Position numbers and translations under genes: made by a program | Notes under the pieces: model-generated | The model's input: the letters and a program-made list of their open reading frames with translations, nothing else | Told to the model about the DNA's origin: nothing | The model's database searches: none | Shown here: one piece after another, positions 1-8,634 of the stretch | Position numbering within the stretch: the first letter of the stretch is position 1 | How the letters are laid out: each line of letters starts with the position of its first letter | Origin: Vicinamibacteraceae bacterium | Lineage (GTDB): Bacteria; Planctomycetota; Phycisphaerae; Phycisphaerales; UBA5793 | Reading direction: 5' to 3' | Assembly (NCBI GenBank): GCA_011525805.1 | Contig: WYBR01000096.1 | Coordinates: forward strand, 1-64,000 | Length of the DNA: 64,000 nucleotides

Positions 1-2
1 GC

Positions 3-146
3 CTGCGCATCGCATGGCAGGGGAGCAACGACGCCGACGGCGGCCGCGTCCTCAACACTACCGCCCCGCCCGGCGCCTGCGGCCAGTTCGTCCAACTGCT
101 CGACGCGAGCACCTGCAACGTCAGCGACGTCGTGCCCATCGAGTAG
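3..146 (+). CDS. C-terminal end of a secreted protein (5' truncated by window edge)
   Basis: Only the last 47 codons are inside the window, read from base 3 to a TAG stop. They end with GACGQFVQLLDASTC followed by a short VSDVVPIE tail. This matches the ends of the SBBP propeller protein at 8635-11154 (GGYLQLVDIATC, SNVARIE) and the Kelch protein at 56873-58435 (SGYLQFVDLRQC, SNVVEVPD). By analogy this is the end of a secreted or surface protein that uses the same C-terminal beta-rich domain. The upstream domains cannot be seen, so no function is assigned. The reading frame is supported by this similarity, not by length. Confidence 0.7.
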   Translation: MRIAWQGSNDADGGRVLNTTAPPGACGQFVQLLDASTCNVSDVVPIE

Positions 147-210
147 CGCTCCGGCCATCCGGCCCGTCGAGATTGAGCGCGGGGCGGCGGTCTGCCCGAT
201 ACGGCTCAGC

Positions 211-1434
211 ATGGCTGTGTCCTCCACACTCACGCCGCCGGTTTCCGCGAGCGCTGGATCCGCCTGGCATATCGACCCGGAAATGCTTGAGGCGTTCGTT
301 GTGGTGCGGGCTGACGTTGTCGGGCGCCACGCCATCGCCCCCGCCGACTGGCTCGACCGCTTCGCCGCATATCTCCGCGACCTTCCGAGCATCAGTGTCG
401 TCGGCGCCAAGCGCATCAGCGCCGGCCGGAAACTCGTCTCGATGGGTGAGTTCATCATCCACCCCAAGGGATTTCACCGTCTCGGCGAAGGATTGTCCGC
501 CGATGCGTTTCGCTTTCCCGAGGAGGTCGATGCGATCGCCGGCGGCATCGTCGCGATCGATCGCGCGGTATGGGATCAACTCGGCGGATTGGATGACGCG
601 ATGGGGCCGCTGGCGCTGCTCGATCTGACGCTTCGCGCGCGCCACGCCGGCGGGCGGTGTGTCTGCGTGCCGGATGTGATCGTGCAGGTTGAATTGACGC
701 TGACGCAGCGCGTGCCCGAGGATGAGCACTTCACTCTGCGCTGGGGCTTTGATCGATTGTCGCCTGACCTCGACGTGGTCCGGCAGCAATACGCCCGGAC
801 CGGCCTGCTGTGGAACGCGCGGTTCTGGGGCGCGGCCCTTCCCTTCGAGAAGTACGACCAGCGGCCGGCGCTGCACTGGAAGAGTTACGCCGAGGTCGAG
901 CCGTTTCGCCAGCGGGCCGACCACCTGGCGAAGATGCTGCGGAACCTCACGCCGCGCGGCGTCGCCGTCGATCTCGGCTGCGGCGACGGGCTGTATGCGC
1001 ATCTGCTCGCGAAACAGGGCGTCGAGACAATCGGCTTCGACCCCGAGCCGAGCGCCATTGAGCAGGCCAAAGCCGCGACGCAGGGGCAGGAGTATCCCGG
1101 CAGGCCGCCGCGCTTCGAGCGCCTCGCGCCCGGCCCGCTGCCGCTGCCCGATGGCGCGGCAGGCACCGTCTTCATGCTCGACGTGATCGAGCACCTGCCC
1201 AACCCGACCGCGGTGCTGCGCGAGGCGTCCCGCCTCGTCGCCCCCGGCGGGCACCTCATCGTCTCCACCCCCGCTTGGCAGTACGGCGGCTCATCCGATC
1301 CGACCTACCACGTCTGCGAGTACACGATGCCGGAACTGGAACGCCAGATCGAAGCGGTGACGGGGATGAAAGTCGTCAACCGCGCGCAAATCACGGGAGT
1401 CTACCGCGACATCATCGCCATCGCCCGGCGATAA
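211..1434 (+). CDS. Glycosyltransferase-remnant / class I SAM-dependent methyltransferase fusion
   Basis: 407 residues in two parts. Residues ~25-170 resemble the second half of a family 2 glycosyltransferase: the segments SVVGAKR, AIAGGIVAIDRAVWDQLGG and DLTLRARHAGGRC follow the order of GT2 proteins, but the N-terminal nucleotide-binding half is missing. Residues ~235-400 form a Methyltransf_11-type domain with motif I VAVDLGCGDGLY, an acidic loop GFDPEP, and VIEHLPNP before the post-I strands. The likely role is methylation of a glycan or small polar substrate; the substrate is unknown. No clear ribosome binding site precedes the ATG at 211, and an in-frame ATG at 283 is an alternative. 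It is a single-gene unit. Confidence 0.8.
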   Translation: MAVSSTLTPPVSASAGSAWHIDPEMLEAFVVVRADVVGRHAIAPADWLDRFAAYLRDLPSISVVGAKRISAGRKLVSMGEFIIHPKGFHRLGEGLSADAFRFPEEVDAIAGGIVAIDRAVWDQLGGLDDAMGPLALLDLTLRARHAGGRCVCVPDVIVQVELTLTQRVPEDEHFTLRWGFDRLSPDLDVVRQQYARTGLLWNARFWGAALPFEKYDQRPALHWKSYAEVEPFRQRADHLAKMLRNLTPRGVAVDLGCGDGLYAHLLAKQGVETIGFDPEPSAIEQAKAATQGQEYPGRPPRFERLAPGPLPLPDGAAGTVFMLDVIEHLPNPTAVLREASRLVAPGGHLIVSTPAWQYGGSSDPTYHVCEYTMPELERQIEAVTGMKVVNRAQITGVYRDIIAIARR

Positions 1435-1450
1435 GGGCGGCTTACAGAAT

Positions 1451-1506
1451 GGTGGTGCAGGCTTTCCAGCCTGCACGATCGTACAGGCTCGAAAGCCTGT
1501 ACCACC
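1451..1506. repeat. Double-hairpin palindromic element
   Basis: Two adjacent 8-bp-stem hairpins with 4-nt loops (1456-1475 and 1482-1501) share the core AGGCT...AGCCT, are separated by CGATCG, and are enclosed by outer arms GGTGG and CCACC. The whole 56 bp can fold as one quasi-palindrome. It lies between the methyltransferase gene and the FliN-like gene. There is no T-tract, so it is not a typical terminator; a REP/MITE-like repeat is more likely. Confidence 0.6.
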
Positions 1507-1637
1507 GACCCGGACGGCTCATTCGGTGAGGCGTTCCAAGTCGATCCGCGTGAGCCCGCGGCGCCGCATCGGGCGGTACGGCTGTGCGACGTTTTTCTGT
1601 CCATTGAGCGGCTCAGTTGTCCGATAGAGAGGGAGTC

Positions 1638-1997
1638 ATGAAGTCCGATATCAGGTCGATCCTGAAACTCGAGGTGCCTCTGATCGTTCGCATCGCCGAG
1701 CGAGCGATGCACGTCGATGAAGTCGTGCAGTGGGTCCCCGGGATGATCATCGAGATGGGCAAGAGCGCCGACGAGGAACTCGAACTGCTCGTCAACAACG
1801 TTCCCATCGGGGTGGGGTCGGCGGTGAAGATCACGGAGAACTTCGGAATCCGGATTTCGTTTGTGGGAGACCTGAGGGAGCGGATCGGCGCCATGTCGGG
1901 CCGGGCGGTGGCTCCGGGCGAACTGGAAGCGGCCGTCTCGGGCGGCGCGCCGACGGCGAGCGAAGCGCAGCCTGCGGCGGATGCGGCCGGCGCGTAG
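1638..1997 (+). CDS. fliN: FliN-like flagellar motor switch (SpoA domain) protein
   Basis: 119 residues. The core (residues ~5-80) is a SpoA/FliMN C-terminal domain: LKLEVPLIVRIAERAMHVDE, then MIIEMGKSADEELELLVNN, then VPIGVGSAVKITENFGIRI and a short VGDLRERI end. FliN forms part of the C-ring on the cytoplasmic face of the flagellar motor and helps switch rotation. The tail is Ala/Glu-rich and low complexity. The start at ATG 1638 is chosen because GAGAGGGAG lies just upstream; a TTG 21 nt earlier is in frame but lacks a site. No other flagellar gene is present here, so this is an isolated copy and its exact switch role (FliN versus a chemotaxis or secretion paralogue) is inferred. Confidence 0.8.
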   Translation: MKSDIRSILKLEVPLIVRIAERAMHVDEVVQWVPGMIIEMGKSADEELELLVNNVPIGVGSAVKITENFGIRISFVGDLRERIGAMSGRAVAPGELEAAVSGGAPTASEAQPAADAAGA

Positions 1998-2109
1998 GGG
2001 CGGTTCCGAGCGCCTGCTGCCGGGCTAGACTGAATCGGCGCCCGGGCGGCCGGCCTCAGCGGGAGCCGGCGGCCGAAGGCCAAGTCGTGCTTGTGCAGGA
2101 GCGAGGAAC

Positions 2110-3285
2110 GTGAGTGGAAGACCGGGAACCCTCCGCCGCCGGACGTGGCTTGTGCTGGCCGGCGCTGCCGGCCTGTGCGCCGCGGGTTGCTATGGGCCCT
2201 ACAGGCCGCGATCCCTTCAGCGCATCATCGGCTCCGGACTCGCCGCCGAGTACGACTCGCACCGCGACCGGCTCGTTCGCTTCGGGCCGCGCGGCCGGTT
2301 CAACCTCCTACGCGTGCCCGACGAGGATGCAGGCGTCGGTGAAGACGGGTCGTACGGGCACTTCGGCGGGATGTACTCCTGGATCGCCCCGCAGAGCGCG
2401 TGGACCGACGAGCAGGGGCGCTTCCAGCCCTGGCCTCCGCCTGCCGCCATGGACGTCGGCCCCACGCGAGCCACCCGCCACGGTCTGAATGAGTTTGAGG
2501 CCTTCGGACCCGTCCTCCGATCCGGGCTTCAGGAGACCAAGAGCGTTCAGATCGGACGCGACCACTACGGCCCTCGCGCGCTGGTGACGCACGGCCTGCA
2601 CAACGCCGGCGACCAGGCCGCCCGCGGCGGCGTGTGGCTGAGCACGGGCGTCATTCCCGGCTCCGTCATCGCCGTCTTCACGCCCGAGGAAGGCCGCGAG
2701 ATCGAGTTCAGCACCCACCCAAATGCCCGGGAGGTCTGGGACAACGTCACCCGGTCGCGCGGCCGCTGGACGCTGGTGCGCACCAAGCGGTACTACGAGT
2801 GGCTGGGAATGGGCGGCACCTTCAAGGCCCGCATTCCCTCCGATCGCGTGATCGCGATGCATCGGCGCGGCCACTGGTTCGTGCGCATCGGCGATCCCTG
2901 GTCGCCCGAAACCGAGTCGCTCCTCACGGAGCGCGGCCACGCGCCGGTCGAGGTGGCCGTCAACTTCGGCCGCCGGATCCACGAGGCGGCGCTCCTGGGT
3001 CCGATTGAGACCATCGCGCCAGGCGAGACGAACGAGTATCGGGAGCGCTGGTACGTCATCCCCGGCATGGCGTCGCGCGTGCGGCAACTGGATCGCGTGC
3101 TTCATTCGATTGACCCCGCGCGCTTTCCCCTGCCGCACTACCTGGCGGATGAGCAGGACGATCCGGAACTTGAGCACTGGCTCAATGAGGAATCGGAAAC
3201 GGGTCCGCCGGCGGAGGAGGCGCCGCGCGGCCGCGACGCGCACGACGAGCCGCCGATCGACATCGACGACGTATCGGACCGGTGA
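2110..3285 (+). CDS. Putative lipoprotein of unknown function
   Basis: 391 residues starting at GTG 2110, preceded by GCGAGGA. The N-terminus has a twin-basic stretch (LRRRTW), a hydrophobic core and the lipobox LCAAGC near residue 26, so the mature protein is probably a lipoprotein anchored in a membrane. The body has no motif I recognise; it is rich in Trp, Arg and Gly (VWLSTGVIPGSVIAVFTPE, GMGGTFKARIP), which suggests a beta-rich fold, possibly carbohydrate-related. The last ~50 residues are acidic and Pro-rich (EEAPRGRDAHDEPPIDIDD). It stands alone, downstream of the FliN-like gene. Confidence 0.75.
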   Translation: MSGRPGTLRRRTWLVLAGAAGLCAAGCYGPYRPRSLQRIIGSGLAAEYDSHRDRLVRFGPRGRFNLLRVPDEDAGVGEDGSYGHFGGMYSWIAPQSAWTDEQGRFQPWPPPAAMDVGPTRATRHGLNEFEAFGPVLRSGLQETKSVQIGRDHYGPRALVTHGLHNAGDQAARGGVWLSTGVIPGSVIAVFTPEEGREIEFSTHPNAREVWDNVTRSRGRWTLVRTKRYYEWLGMGGTFKARIPSDRVIAMHRRGHWFVRIGDPWSPETESLLTERGHAPVEVAVNFGRRIHEAALLGPIETIAPGETNEYRERWYVIPGMASRVRQLDRVLHSIDPARFPLPHYLADEQDDPELEHWLNEESETGPPAEEAPRGRDAHDEPPIDIDDVSDR

Positions 3286-4059
3286 GCCGCCTTGAGCCGC
3301 CGAGCGCGAGGTCCGGCGCATCGCCTGCGCCGATGCCCCGCTGCAACGGTCGTTCAAGCGAGGAGAGTTGAGCCGGCGAGGACGGGGCGCGCCGCCCGTC
3401 CGGGAAAGTGGCGAACTGGGATTCCCGCGCAGAATGGAGAACGGCCGGCGCGATGGGAGCGAGTCGCGCGATGTGATATTCGCCCTCGGCGCTTCGTCCA
3501 TGTCATCAGATACGCGGCCGCCGCCTTTGTAAGACAGGGGCAGAACTCAGGCGGAGGCCGCCCCGCGAGGCCCGCCGCGCGCCGATAACATCATCGCCAC
3601 CCACGCGAGTCTATGTAATATATCAACGCGCGTCGAGCGCGGGGGACGCCGGAAACCCCCGTTCGTCGGCGCTGACGCCCGCTCATGAACAGAGGCGTCC
3701 GAGAATGGCACCATGTTGGAGAGGCGGCGCAAGCGGGGCGATGGCGAATCGCTCGCGCGCGGCAAGTGCGGCTCGAGGGGAGCGGGAGGCGCCGGCGGGC
3801 GCCGGTGATGGGGTCGCGAGCGAGCAGCGCGCGGCCGACATTTTTCAGGAAATTATGAGATTGTCGCTTCACATGCGGCGCGTTCGATGTATCTTATACG
3901 CCGGGCCGCGGCGGCCATCCTTCGGGCGGCGCGCCGGGCCTGGATATTAGAAGGAGAAACCGCGCCTCGAATGCGCGGCGGACGAAACAACGGCGGTTCG
4001 CCGGTGAGTTGCCGGCGCGCTGGCCCGACTGGATGGGAGCGGATGGAGGAGAGACTGAC
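3286..4059. other. Intergenic region, 774 bp, no gene recognised
   Basis: Reading frames here are Arg/Ala-rich shadows of high-GC DNA without initiation sites. Locally AT-richer stretches occur at 3595-3625 and 3840-3960, which could hold promoters for the small Cys-rich gene at 4060, but no -35/-10 pair stands out. Confidence 0.5.
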
Positions 4060-4461
4060 ATGGCACGAGTCCGAGAAGATGCGAGGCTGTGGAAGTGGGG
4101 ACTGGCGGCGGTGATGACGAGCGGAGCAATCCTGCTCACGGCCGCGCAGAGCGTCAGGGCGAGGCAGATTGCGGCGCCCGACATGGACTGCTACTTGGCG
4201 ATCGGCCGGGCGTGCCACATCGAGTACTACCCGATGTGCCACGAAAAGCCCGAAGGCACGACCTGCTACGAGTGCCCGGACATCTACTACGCCTACGCCC
4301 GGTGCCTCTACCGTCCGGAGTACACGTGCGTGCCCTCTGAGGAACAGCCCTTCAACTGCGGCAAGCGAATCTGGGGCATCTGCATCGACGGCGAATGCTG
4401 GGGCTCCTACGAAGGCGAAGAGTTCTGCACGATGCTGCAGTGCATAGCATACCCCACGTGA
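4060..4461 (+). CDS. Small cysteine-rich secreted protein, unknown function
   Basis: 133 residues. The start at ATG 4060 is set by GGAGGA at 4045-4050. Residues 1-36 form a signal peptide: basic N-region, hydrophobic core GLAAVMTSGAILLTAA, and possible cleavage near SVRARQ. The mature part holds 12 cysteines in about 85 residues, often in Cys-aromatic contexts (DCYLAIGRACH, TCYECPDIYY), with many Tyr and Glu residues. An even number of cysteines suggests a disulfide-rich exported protein. No family is recognised. The next gene (4551) starts 90 bp downstream and is also exported. Confidence 0.7.
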   Translation: MARVREDARLWKWGLAAVMTSGAILLTAAQSVRARQIAAPDMDCYLAIGRACHIEYYPMCHEKPEGTTCYECPDIYYAYARCLYRPEYTCVPSEEQPFNCGKRIWGICIDGECWGSYEGEEFCTMLQCIAYPT

Positions 4462-4550
4462 CCGGGAAATGTGTCGATGCCCCGGAGCGCTTCGGCCGAT
4501 CCTTGGGGCAGTGGACACTCCCGAAGTGGGGTTCCCGAAGGAGACGGATC

Positions 4551-5711
4551 ATGGGTTGGCGCACCTGGATTCTCGGGTCGGCGGCCATGCTCGTTGCGGC
4601 GTCGGCGTCGCTTGGACAGCCCTCGCCGCAACGAGCGGACGTCGCGGCGGCGTTGCGCGCGGCGAACGCACTTCGCGGAGAGTTCCGCATTCGATACGAG
4701 CGAGGCTCTCCCGCCGACCAGCGCCCCGCTGAGAAGGACCGCATCCGGATCACCCTGCTCCAGGACGGGCAGGGACGGGAGCGCAAAGAGGCCATCTTCC
4801 CTCAGCAGCACCGGAGCGTGGCCGCCATCGTCCAGGTGGACGTGTGGAACGGCGAACTCCAGATGCAGCAGGTCTACCAGCCGGCGAAGAAGGACACCGC
4901 GCGGCACATCGTCCAGGTGACCGACCTGCCCGTCGTCAGCAAGGACCTCGACATGGTCCTCGTCAGCCTCGGACTGCGCTTCTTCCATTCAGTCCGGCCG
5001 CCGGCCGAAATGCTGGAGAGCGACGAGGCGGAGGTCGTCATCCGCGAGGCGGACTACGACGGCACGCCGATCATCGAGTTGCAGTTCTCGAACATGCCCT
5101 TCAGTCGTGCGGCCACGATCGTTCATCGCTACGACCCCGCCCGACAGTGGCTGCTGCTCGAACAGGAAACCCGGACCTACGGCGGCCGGAGCACTCCCTC
5201 CCCCGACGATGATGTGCTGCTCTTCCACGAGCGCCTCGTCAACTCCGGCTTCGAGCAGATCGACGGCGTGTGGGTCGCGACGAAGTTCGAGGTCTTTACG
5301 ACGATCAGGCCCGGCCGCGCGGACGCCCAGCAGCACCACACGGTGACCGAGTTCGTGCAGATCGATTTCGATCCCCGTTACAGCGACAGCGACTTCACGG
5401 TCGATCTCGCCTCGCTTCCCCTGCACAGCGAAATTGTCGACGCGCGCCTCGCCATGACCTATCGGCTGGGCGAGGATGCGGTCGCGATTGACGGGCGACT
5501 TCACCAATTGCGCCAGCCCGTGAATGAGCCGATCGAGCCTGAGGACTTCGCGCTCGTCATGGCCGGATCCAAGATCATCGCCGATCCGCTTTATGGTTCG
5601 CCGAGGCGCACCCTCGGCGACTGGATGCGCCTCGTCGGCATCGGGCTGCTCGCGGTCGGCGCGGCGGGGGCAGTTGTGTTGTTCTTCCGGCACCGGTGGT
5701 CCGGCGCCTGA
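4551..5711 (+). CDS. Exported protein with C-terminal membrane anchor, unknown function
   Basis: 386 residues. The start at ATG 4551 is preceded by AAGGAG at 4538-4543. It has an N-terminal signal peptide (WILGSAAMLVAASASLGQ) and, at the C-terminus, one transmembrane segment (LVGIGLLAVGAAGAVVLFF) followed by a short basic tail, so most of the protein should lie outside the cytoplasm. The body shows alternating beta-strand patterns (VVIREADYDGTPIIELQFS) reminiscent of proteins that bind lipids or lipoproteins, but I cannot assign a family. It lies in a run of exported proteins (4060, 4551, 5971) on the same strand. Confidence 0.75.
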   Translation: MGWRTWILGSAAMLVAASASLGQPSPQRADVAAALRAANALRGEFRIRYERGSPADQRPAEKDRIRITLLQDGQGRERKEAIFPQQHRSVAAIVQVDVWNGELQMQQVYQPAKKDTARHIVQVTDLPVVSKDLDMVLVSLGLRFFHSVRPPAEMLESDEAEVVIREADYDGTPIIELQFSNMPFSRAATIVHRYDPARQWLLLEQETRTYGGRSTPSPDDDVLLFHERLVNSGFEQIDGVWVATKFEVFTTIRPGRADAQQHHTVTEFVQIDFDPRYSDSDFTVDLASLPLHSEIVDARLAMTYRLGEDAVAIDGRLHQLRQPVNEPIEPEDFALVMAGSKIIADPLYGSPRRTLGDWMRLVGIGLLAVGAAGAVVLFFRHRWSGA

Positions 5712-5970
5712 TCGGCCTGCGGCGCCGGCCGGTTCAAGGCGCCGACTCCGGGGTGGACCTTCAACGGTTGGATGGCGGCAGCGCGGCGGCGCGCGGTCGT
5801 GGTGGTGTCATGCGCAGCCGCGGGGGACGTGTGCCCTGCGGCGGGCGCGCCGATCGGCCCGGCCGGTCGGGCTGGGCAGTCGTCATCCAGAGGCGCTTCC
5901 CGCGGGGCCATCGAGCCGGCGACGGCTTGACCTGACCGCGGCGCCTCGAGGCTCATCCGGGGAGAGAGAT

Positions 5971-6849
5971 ATGAAACGCCGACACGCGCTCGTCGGGGCC
6001 GGCCTGGCCATCATCACACTCGTCTGCGGCGCCATGCTCGGCGTCGATCACTGGGGAAGGAACATCCCTTCCTACACGCAAACGCAGCAGTATGACACGG
6101 GCCGCATCGTCGTCACTCTGCCCCACACCGTCTCGCACCGATTCCGCTTTCGCAACGACCGCGACGAACCGGTGGAACTCGTCAAGGTGGATCCCTCGTG
6201 CGGATGCACCGACGTCGAGGCGCCGGTCCGCCGCCTCGAGCCGGGCCAGTCGGGGTGGATCGAGATGTCCGTCGCGCTGACCGGCTCGGGCGGCTCGACC
6301 ACCAGCGTCGCGCTCTCCTGGTCCACCGGCGAGACGGTGCGGTACCACTTCGACGCGTTCGCACAGGTCAGCCGCGAACTGAGCCTCTCGCGCATCACCG
6401 TCGATCTCGAGGTGGATGAGTCGCGGTCCATCCTGCTGACGTACATCGATCAGGAGGGGCGGGAGCCGGGGCCGGTGGTCTTCGACCCTCCTGAGGGGAT
6501 CGAGATTGAAGTCGCCCCCTGGGAGCAGGTGATCGCGTCCGACCGGCGGCTCGGCGTCGCGGCGCGGTACTCGGCCGCGGCGCGACTGCGCCTCACGCGG
6601 TCGATGGAGGAGGTCGGCCGCGTCAACTTCTCGCTGCCGAAGTACCCCGACGTGCCGCGGGCCCAACTGGTCGTGCGAACGCCGGAACTCATCGACCGGG
6701 TCGGCCGCGACGTGATCAAGCGGCTGCGCGAAGGGGCAGGCCCGATTCAGCCAAGATCGCCTGACGAAAGCGCCACGGGCGCACGCGCGGTCGTGCCCGG
6801 CTCCGCCGAGAGCGCCGCTACCGACCGGGGCGCGACCGATCGGCAATGA
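5971..6849 (+). CDS. DUF1573-family exported protein
   Basis: 292 residues. The ATG at 5971 follows GGGGAGAGAG. The N-terminal hydrophobic segment (ALVGAGLAIITLVCGAMLG) is a signal anchor. Residues ~40-125 match the DUF1573 Ig-like fold common in Planctomycetes and Bacteroidetes: HRFRFRNDRDEPVELVKVD, then the hallmark SCGCT, then EPGQSGWIEM. A second Ig-like half follows. The family's function is not established; the two cysteines of SCGCT may bind metal or form a redox pair. The 3' end overlaps the convergent gene 6818-8308 by 32 bp. The last ~35 residues are low complexity. Confidence 0.8.
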   Translation: MKRRHALVGAGLAIITLVCGAMLGVDHWGRNIPSYTQTQQYDTGRIVVTLPHTVSHRFRFRNDRDEPVELVKVDPSCGCTDVEAPVRRLEPGQSGWIEMSVALTGSGGSTTSVALSWSTGETVRYHFDAFAQVSRELSLSRITVDLEVDESRSILLTYIDQEGREPGPVVFDPPEGIEIEVAPWEQVIASDRRLGVAARYSAAARLRLTRSMEEVGRVNFSLPKYPDVPRAQLVVRTPELIDRVGRDVIKRLREGAGPIQPRSPDESATGARAVVPGSAESAATDRGATDRQ

Positions 6850-8308
6850 CCCTGATCTCGCCCGTCGGCAGGCCGCTCGCCCGCCAAAGTTGCTGAAGGC
6901 GCGATGGATCGCTCGGCTCGGTGTAGAGGCCCTCGGGCGAGATCATCCGCACGATCTCACCCTTCGCGGAAATCGTCTTGATCGTCGGCGGCAGGGAGGT
7001 GTCCGTCTTCGACTCGACGGTGAGCCGCTCGGCGCTGCTCATCGCCTTGATGATCTCCGTCCGCCGCTTCACGTCAGTGGTCTGGGGGCGGAAGAGGTAC
7101 ATGACGTAAGACCCCTCCTGGCCGGGGTTGAGAATCCGGTAGAGCAGGTGCTGCTCGGCCTGCGAGACGTAGGCCTCCGGCGTGGCGAAACTCGAACTGC
7201 CTCCGCGACCGTCGGAGACGTCCACGACCACGTCAATGCGCCCGCCCTGCCGCGTCCCGCTGATGGACGATCGGCCGACGATCACGTAGCCGCTGCCGGA
7301 CTTCTCATGCGAGACCTGGCGGGTGTACCAGATTTCCCGCTGGCGGTCGAAGGACATCCAGGCGAGGCTCTCGACTTCGGAGACATACGCATCTTCGCCC
7401 GCCGCCCCGGCCACGAGGAAGCGCGCCGTCTGGCTGACGAGAAGCCCCTCTTCCTTCTCGTCGGGAGAGAATCGCTCGGGATCGCGGTTCTCGCCGACCA
7501 GGCCGCGCGGCCCGATGTCCTCTCGGATGCGGTAGTAGGCCACTTCCTGCTCGCCGCCGCCGACCTTGCGGTACATGCGGTACCAGGTGTCCGGCACGAG
7601 CATGCCGCGATACTCCTCCGGCCCGAGGCGCGACAGCGCCTTCTTCGTCGCGTCGATGCCCTCCTGAAGTTCGCGCGCCACCTCCGCCGGGTCGCGGAAG
7701 CGGAAGGTCTCGACCGCCGCCTGCGTGAGGCTGATGATTTCGTCCGCGCGGGCCCCGTCGCCGCGCACGCCGTAGACCACGAACGTGCCGGGCGACGGAT
7801 TGAAGATCGAGTAGATGCGCACCTCCTGCACGATGCCGATGTCGCTGCTGAGCGAGAGTTCGACGGCGAACTGCTCGCCCTCCTGCTCGCCGGCCTTGAT
7901 CGTCTTGCGATAGCGCTGCTTCGACTCCTTGACCTGTTGCCGTGAGCCCTCGGTGGGTTGCAGGCTGGTCTCGATCGCGCGATCCGTCACCGACTTGAGC
8001 GTCTCCTCCTCGCTGCGCGTGAGGATGACCTCGAGCGTGGCGACCCACAACTGGTTCTCCGGCTCGACGAGCAGACGCTGCGTGGACTGGGGATTGCGCG
8101 TCACCTTGACCCCCTCGGGCAGGCGCATGGTCAGTCCGACGCTCTCCTCCTCGTAGACGGCTTCGCCGAGGCGGTTGGCGGGCGGGCTTGGCGCCGCGCC
8201 GGGCTGGGCCGTCGCAACGCACGGCGAAACCGCCAGGCACAGAAGCATGGCGGCCGTCCGCGACGACCATCTCGTCAGAGATCGAATCAGAATCATCACC
8301 CGACTCAC
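6818..8308 (-). CDS. Exported protein of unknown function, paired with a small membrane protein
   Basis: 496 residues. The signal peptide is RTAAMLLCLAVSPCVATAQ. The mature protein begins with a Pro-rich linker and then a domain (VGLTMRLPEGVKV, LWVATLEVILTRSEEETLKS) that resembles the fold seen in planctomycete proteins measuring exported-domain stress, followed by a beta-rich second half (SGYVIVGRSSISGTRQGGRI). I do not recognise a named family. The start is either GTG 8308, 16 bp after the upstream gene's stop, or ATG 8296. It converges with and overlaps the DUF1573 gene. Confidence 0.75.
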   Translation of the reverse strand: MSRVMILIRSLTRWSSRTAAMLLCLAVSPCVATAQPGAAPSPPANRLGEAVYEEESVGLTMRLPEGVKVTRNPQSTQRLLVEPENQLWVATLEVILTRSEEETLKSVTDRAIETSLQPTEGSRQQVKESKQRYRKTIKAGEQEGEQFAVELSLSSDIGIVQEVRIYSIFNPSPGTFVVYGVRGDGARADEIISLTQAAVETFRFRDPAEVARELQEGIDATKKALSRLGPEEYRGMLVPDTWYRMYRKVGGGEQEVAYYRIREDIGPRGLVGENRDPERFSPDEKEEGLLVSQTARFLVAGAAGEDAYVSEVESLAWMSFDRQREIWYTRQVSHEKSGSGYVIVGRSSISGTRQGGRIDVVVDVSDGRGGSSSFATPEAYVSQAEQHLLYRILNPGQEGSYVMYLFRPQTTDVKRRTEIIKAMSSAERLTVESKTDTSLPPTIKTISAKGEIVRMISPEGLYTEPSDPSRLQQLWRASGLPTGEIRVIADRSRPGR

Positions 8309-8324
8309 TTTCTGGATTGCCCGT

Positions 8325-8561
8325 TTACGCTGCCGACGACACGATGTTCATCGGCGATTGCGCCGCCGGTCTTGCACGCTCGGGCGCCGCCAGCAGGGCC
8401 ATCGCCCGATCGGCGCCCAGCCGGCTCGCGCCCGGCCGCGGCCTGGCTCGGGACATCGCCCACGCCGCCGCGAGCATCAGCAGCAGGAGCACGAGCATCG
8501 CGCCGCCGACGATGCGCAACCGGGAACGATCGCTGCCCCAGGGATGGTCCGAGCGCGGCAT
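8325..8561 (-). CDS. Small single-pass membrane protein
   Basis: 78 residues with one strong transmembrane helix (LRIVGGAMLVLLLLMLAAAWAM, residues ~16-37) after a basic N-terminus and before an Arg/Pro/Ala-rich tail. The stop is 16 bp before the start of the exported protein at 8308, so the two are probably co-transcribed. A competing frame on the same strand lacks a hydrophobic segment. No ribosome binding site is obvious before ATG 8561, so the start and even the gene are moderately uncertain. Confidence 0.5.
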   Translation of the reverse strand: MPRSDHPWGSDRSRLRIVGGAMLVLLLLMLAAAWAMSRARPRPGASRLGADRAMALLAAPERARPAAQSPMNIVSSAA

Positions 8562-8634
8562 GGGCAATGGTAGGGGCAGCAGCGCCGGCGGCACCCACCC
8601 CGTCACACACGTTTTGAGAACTTGGCAGAGTTGT

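Noticed and set aside
3292-3872. Short frames on both strands in the 774-bp gap
   Set aside because: Arg/Ala-rich, no ribosome binding site, no hydrophobic or domain pattern.
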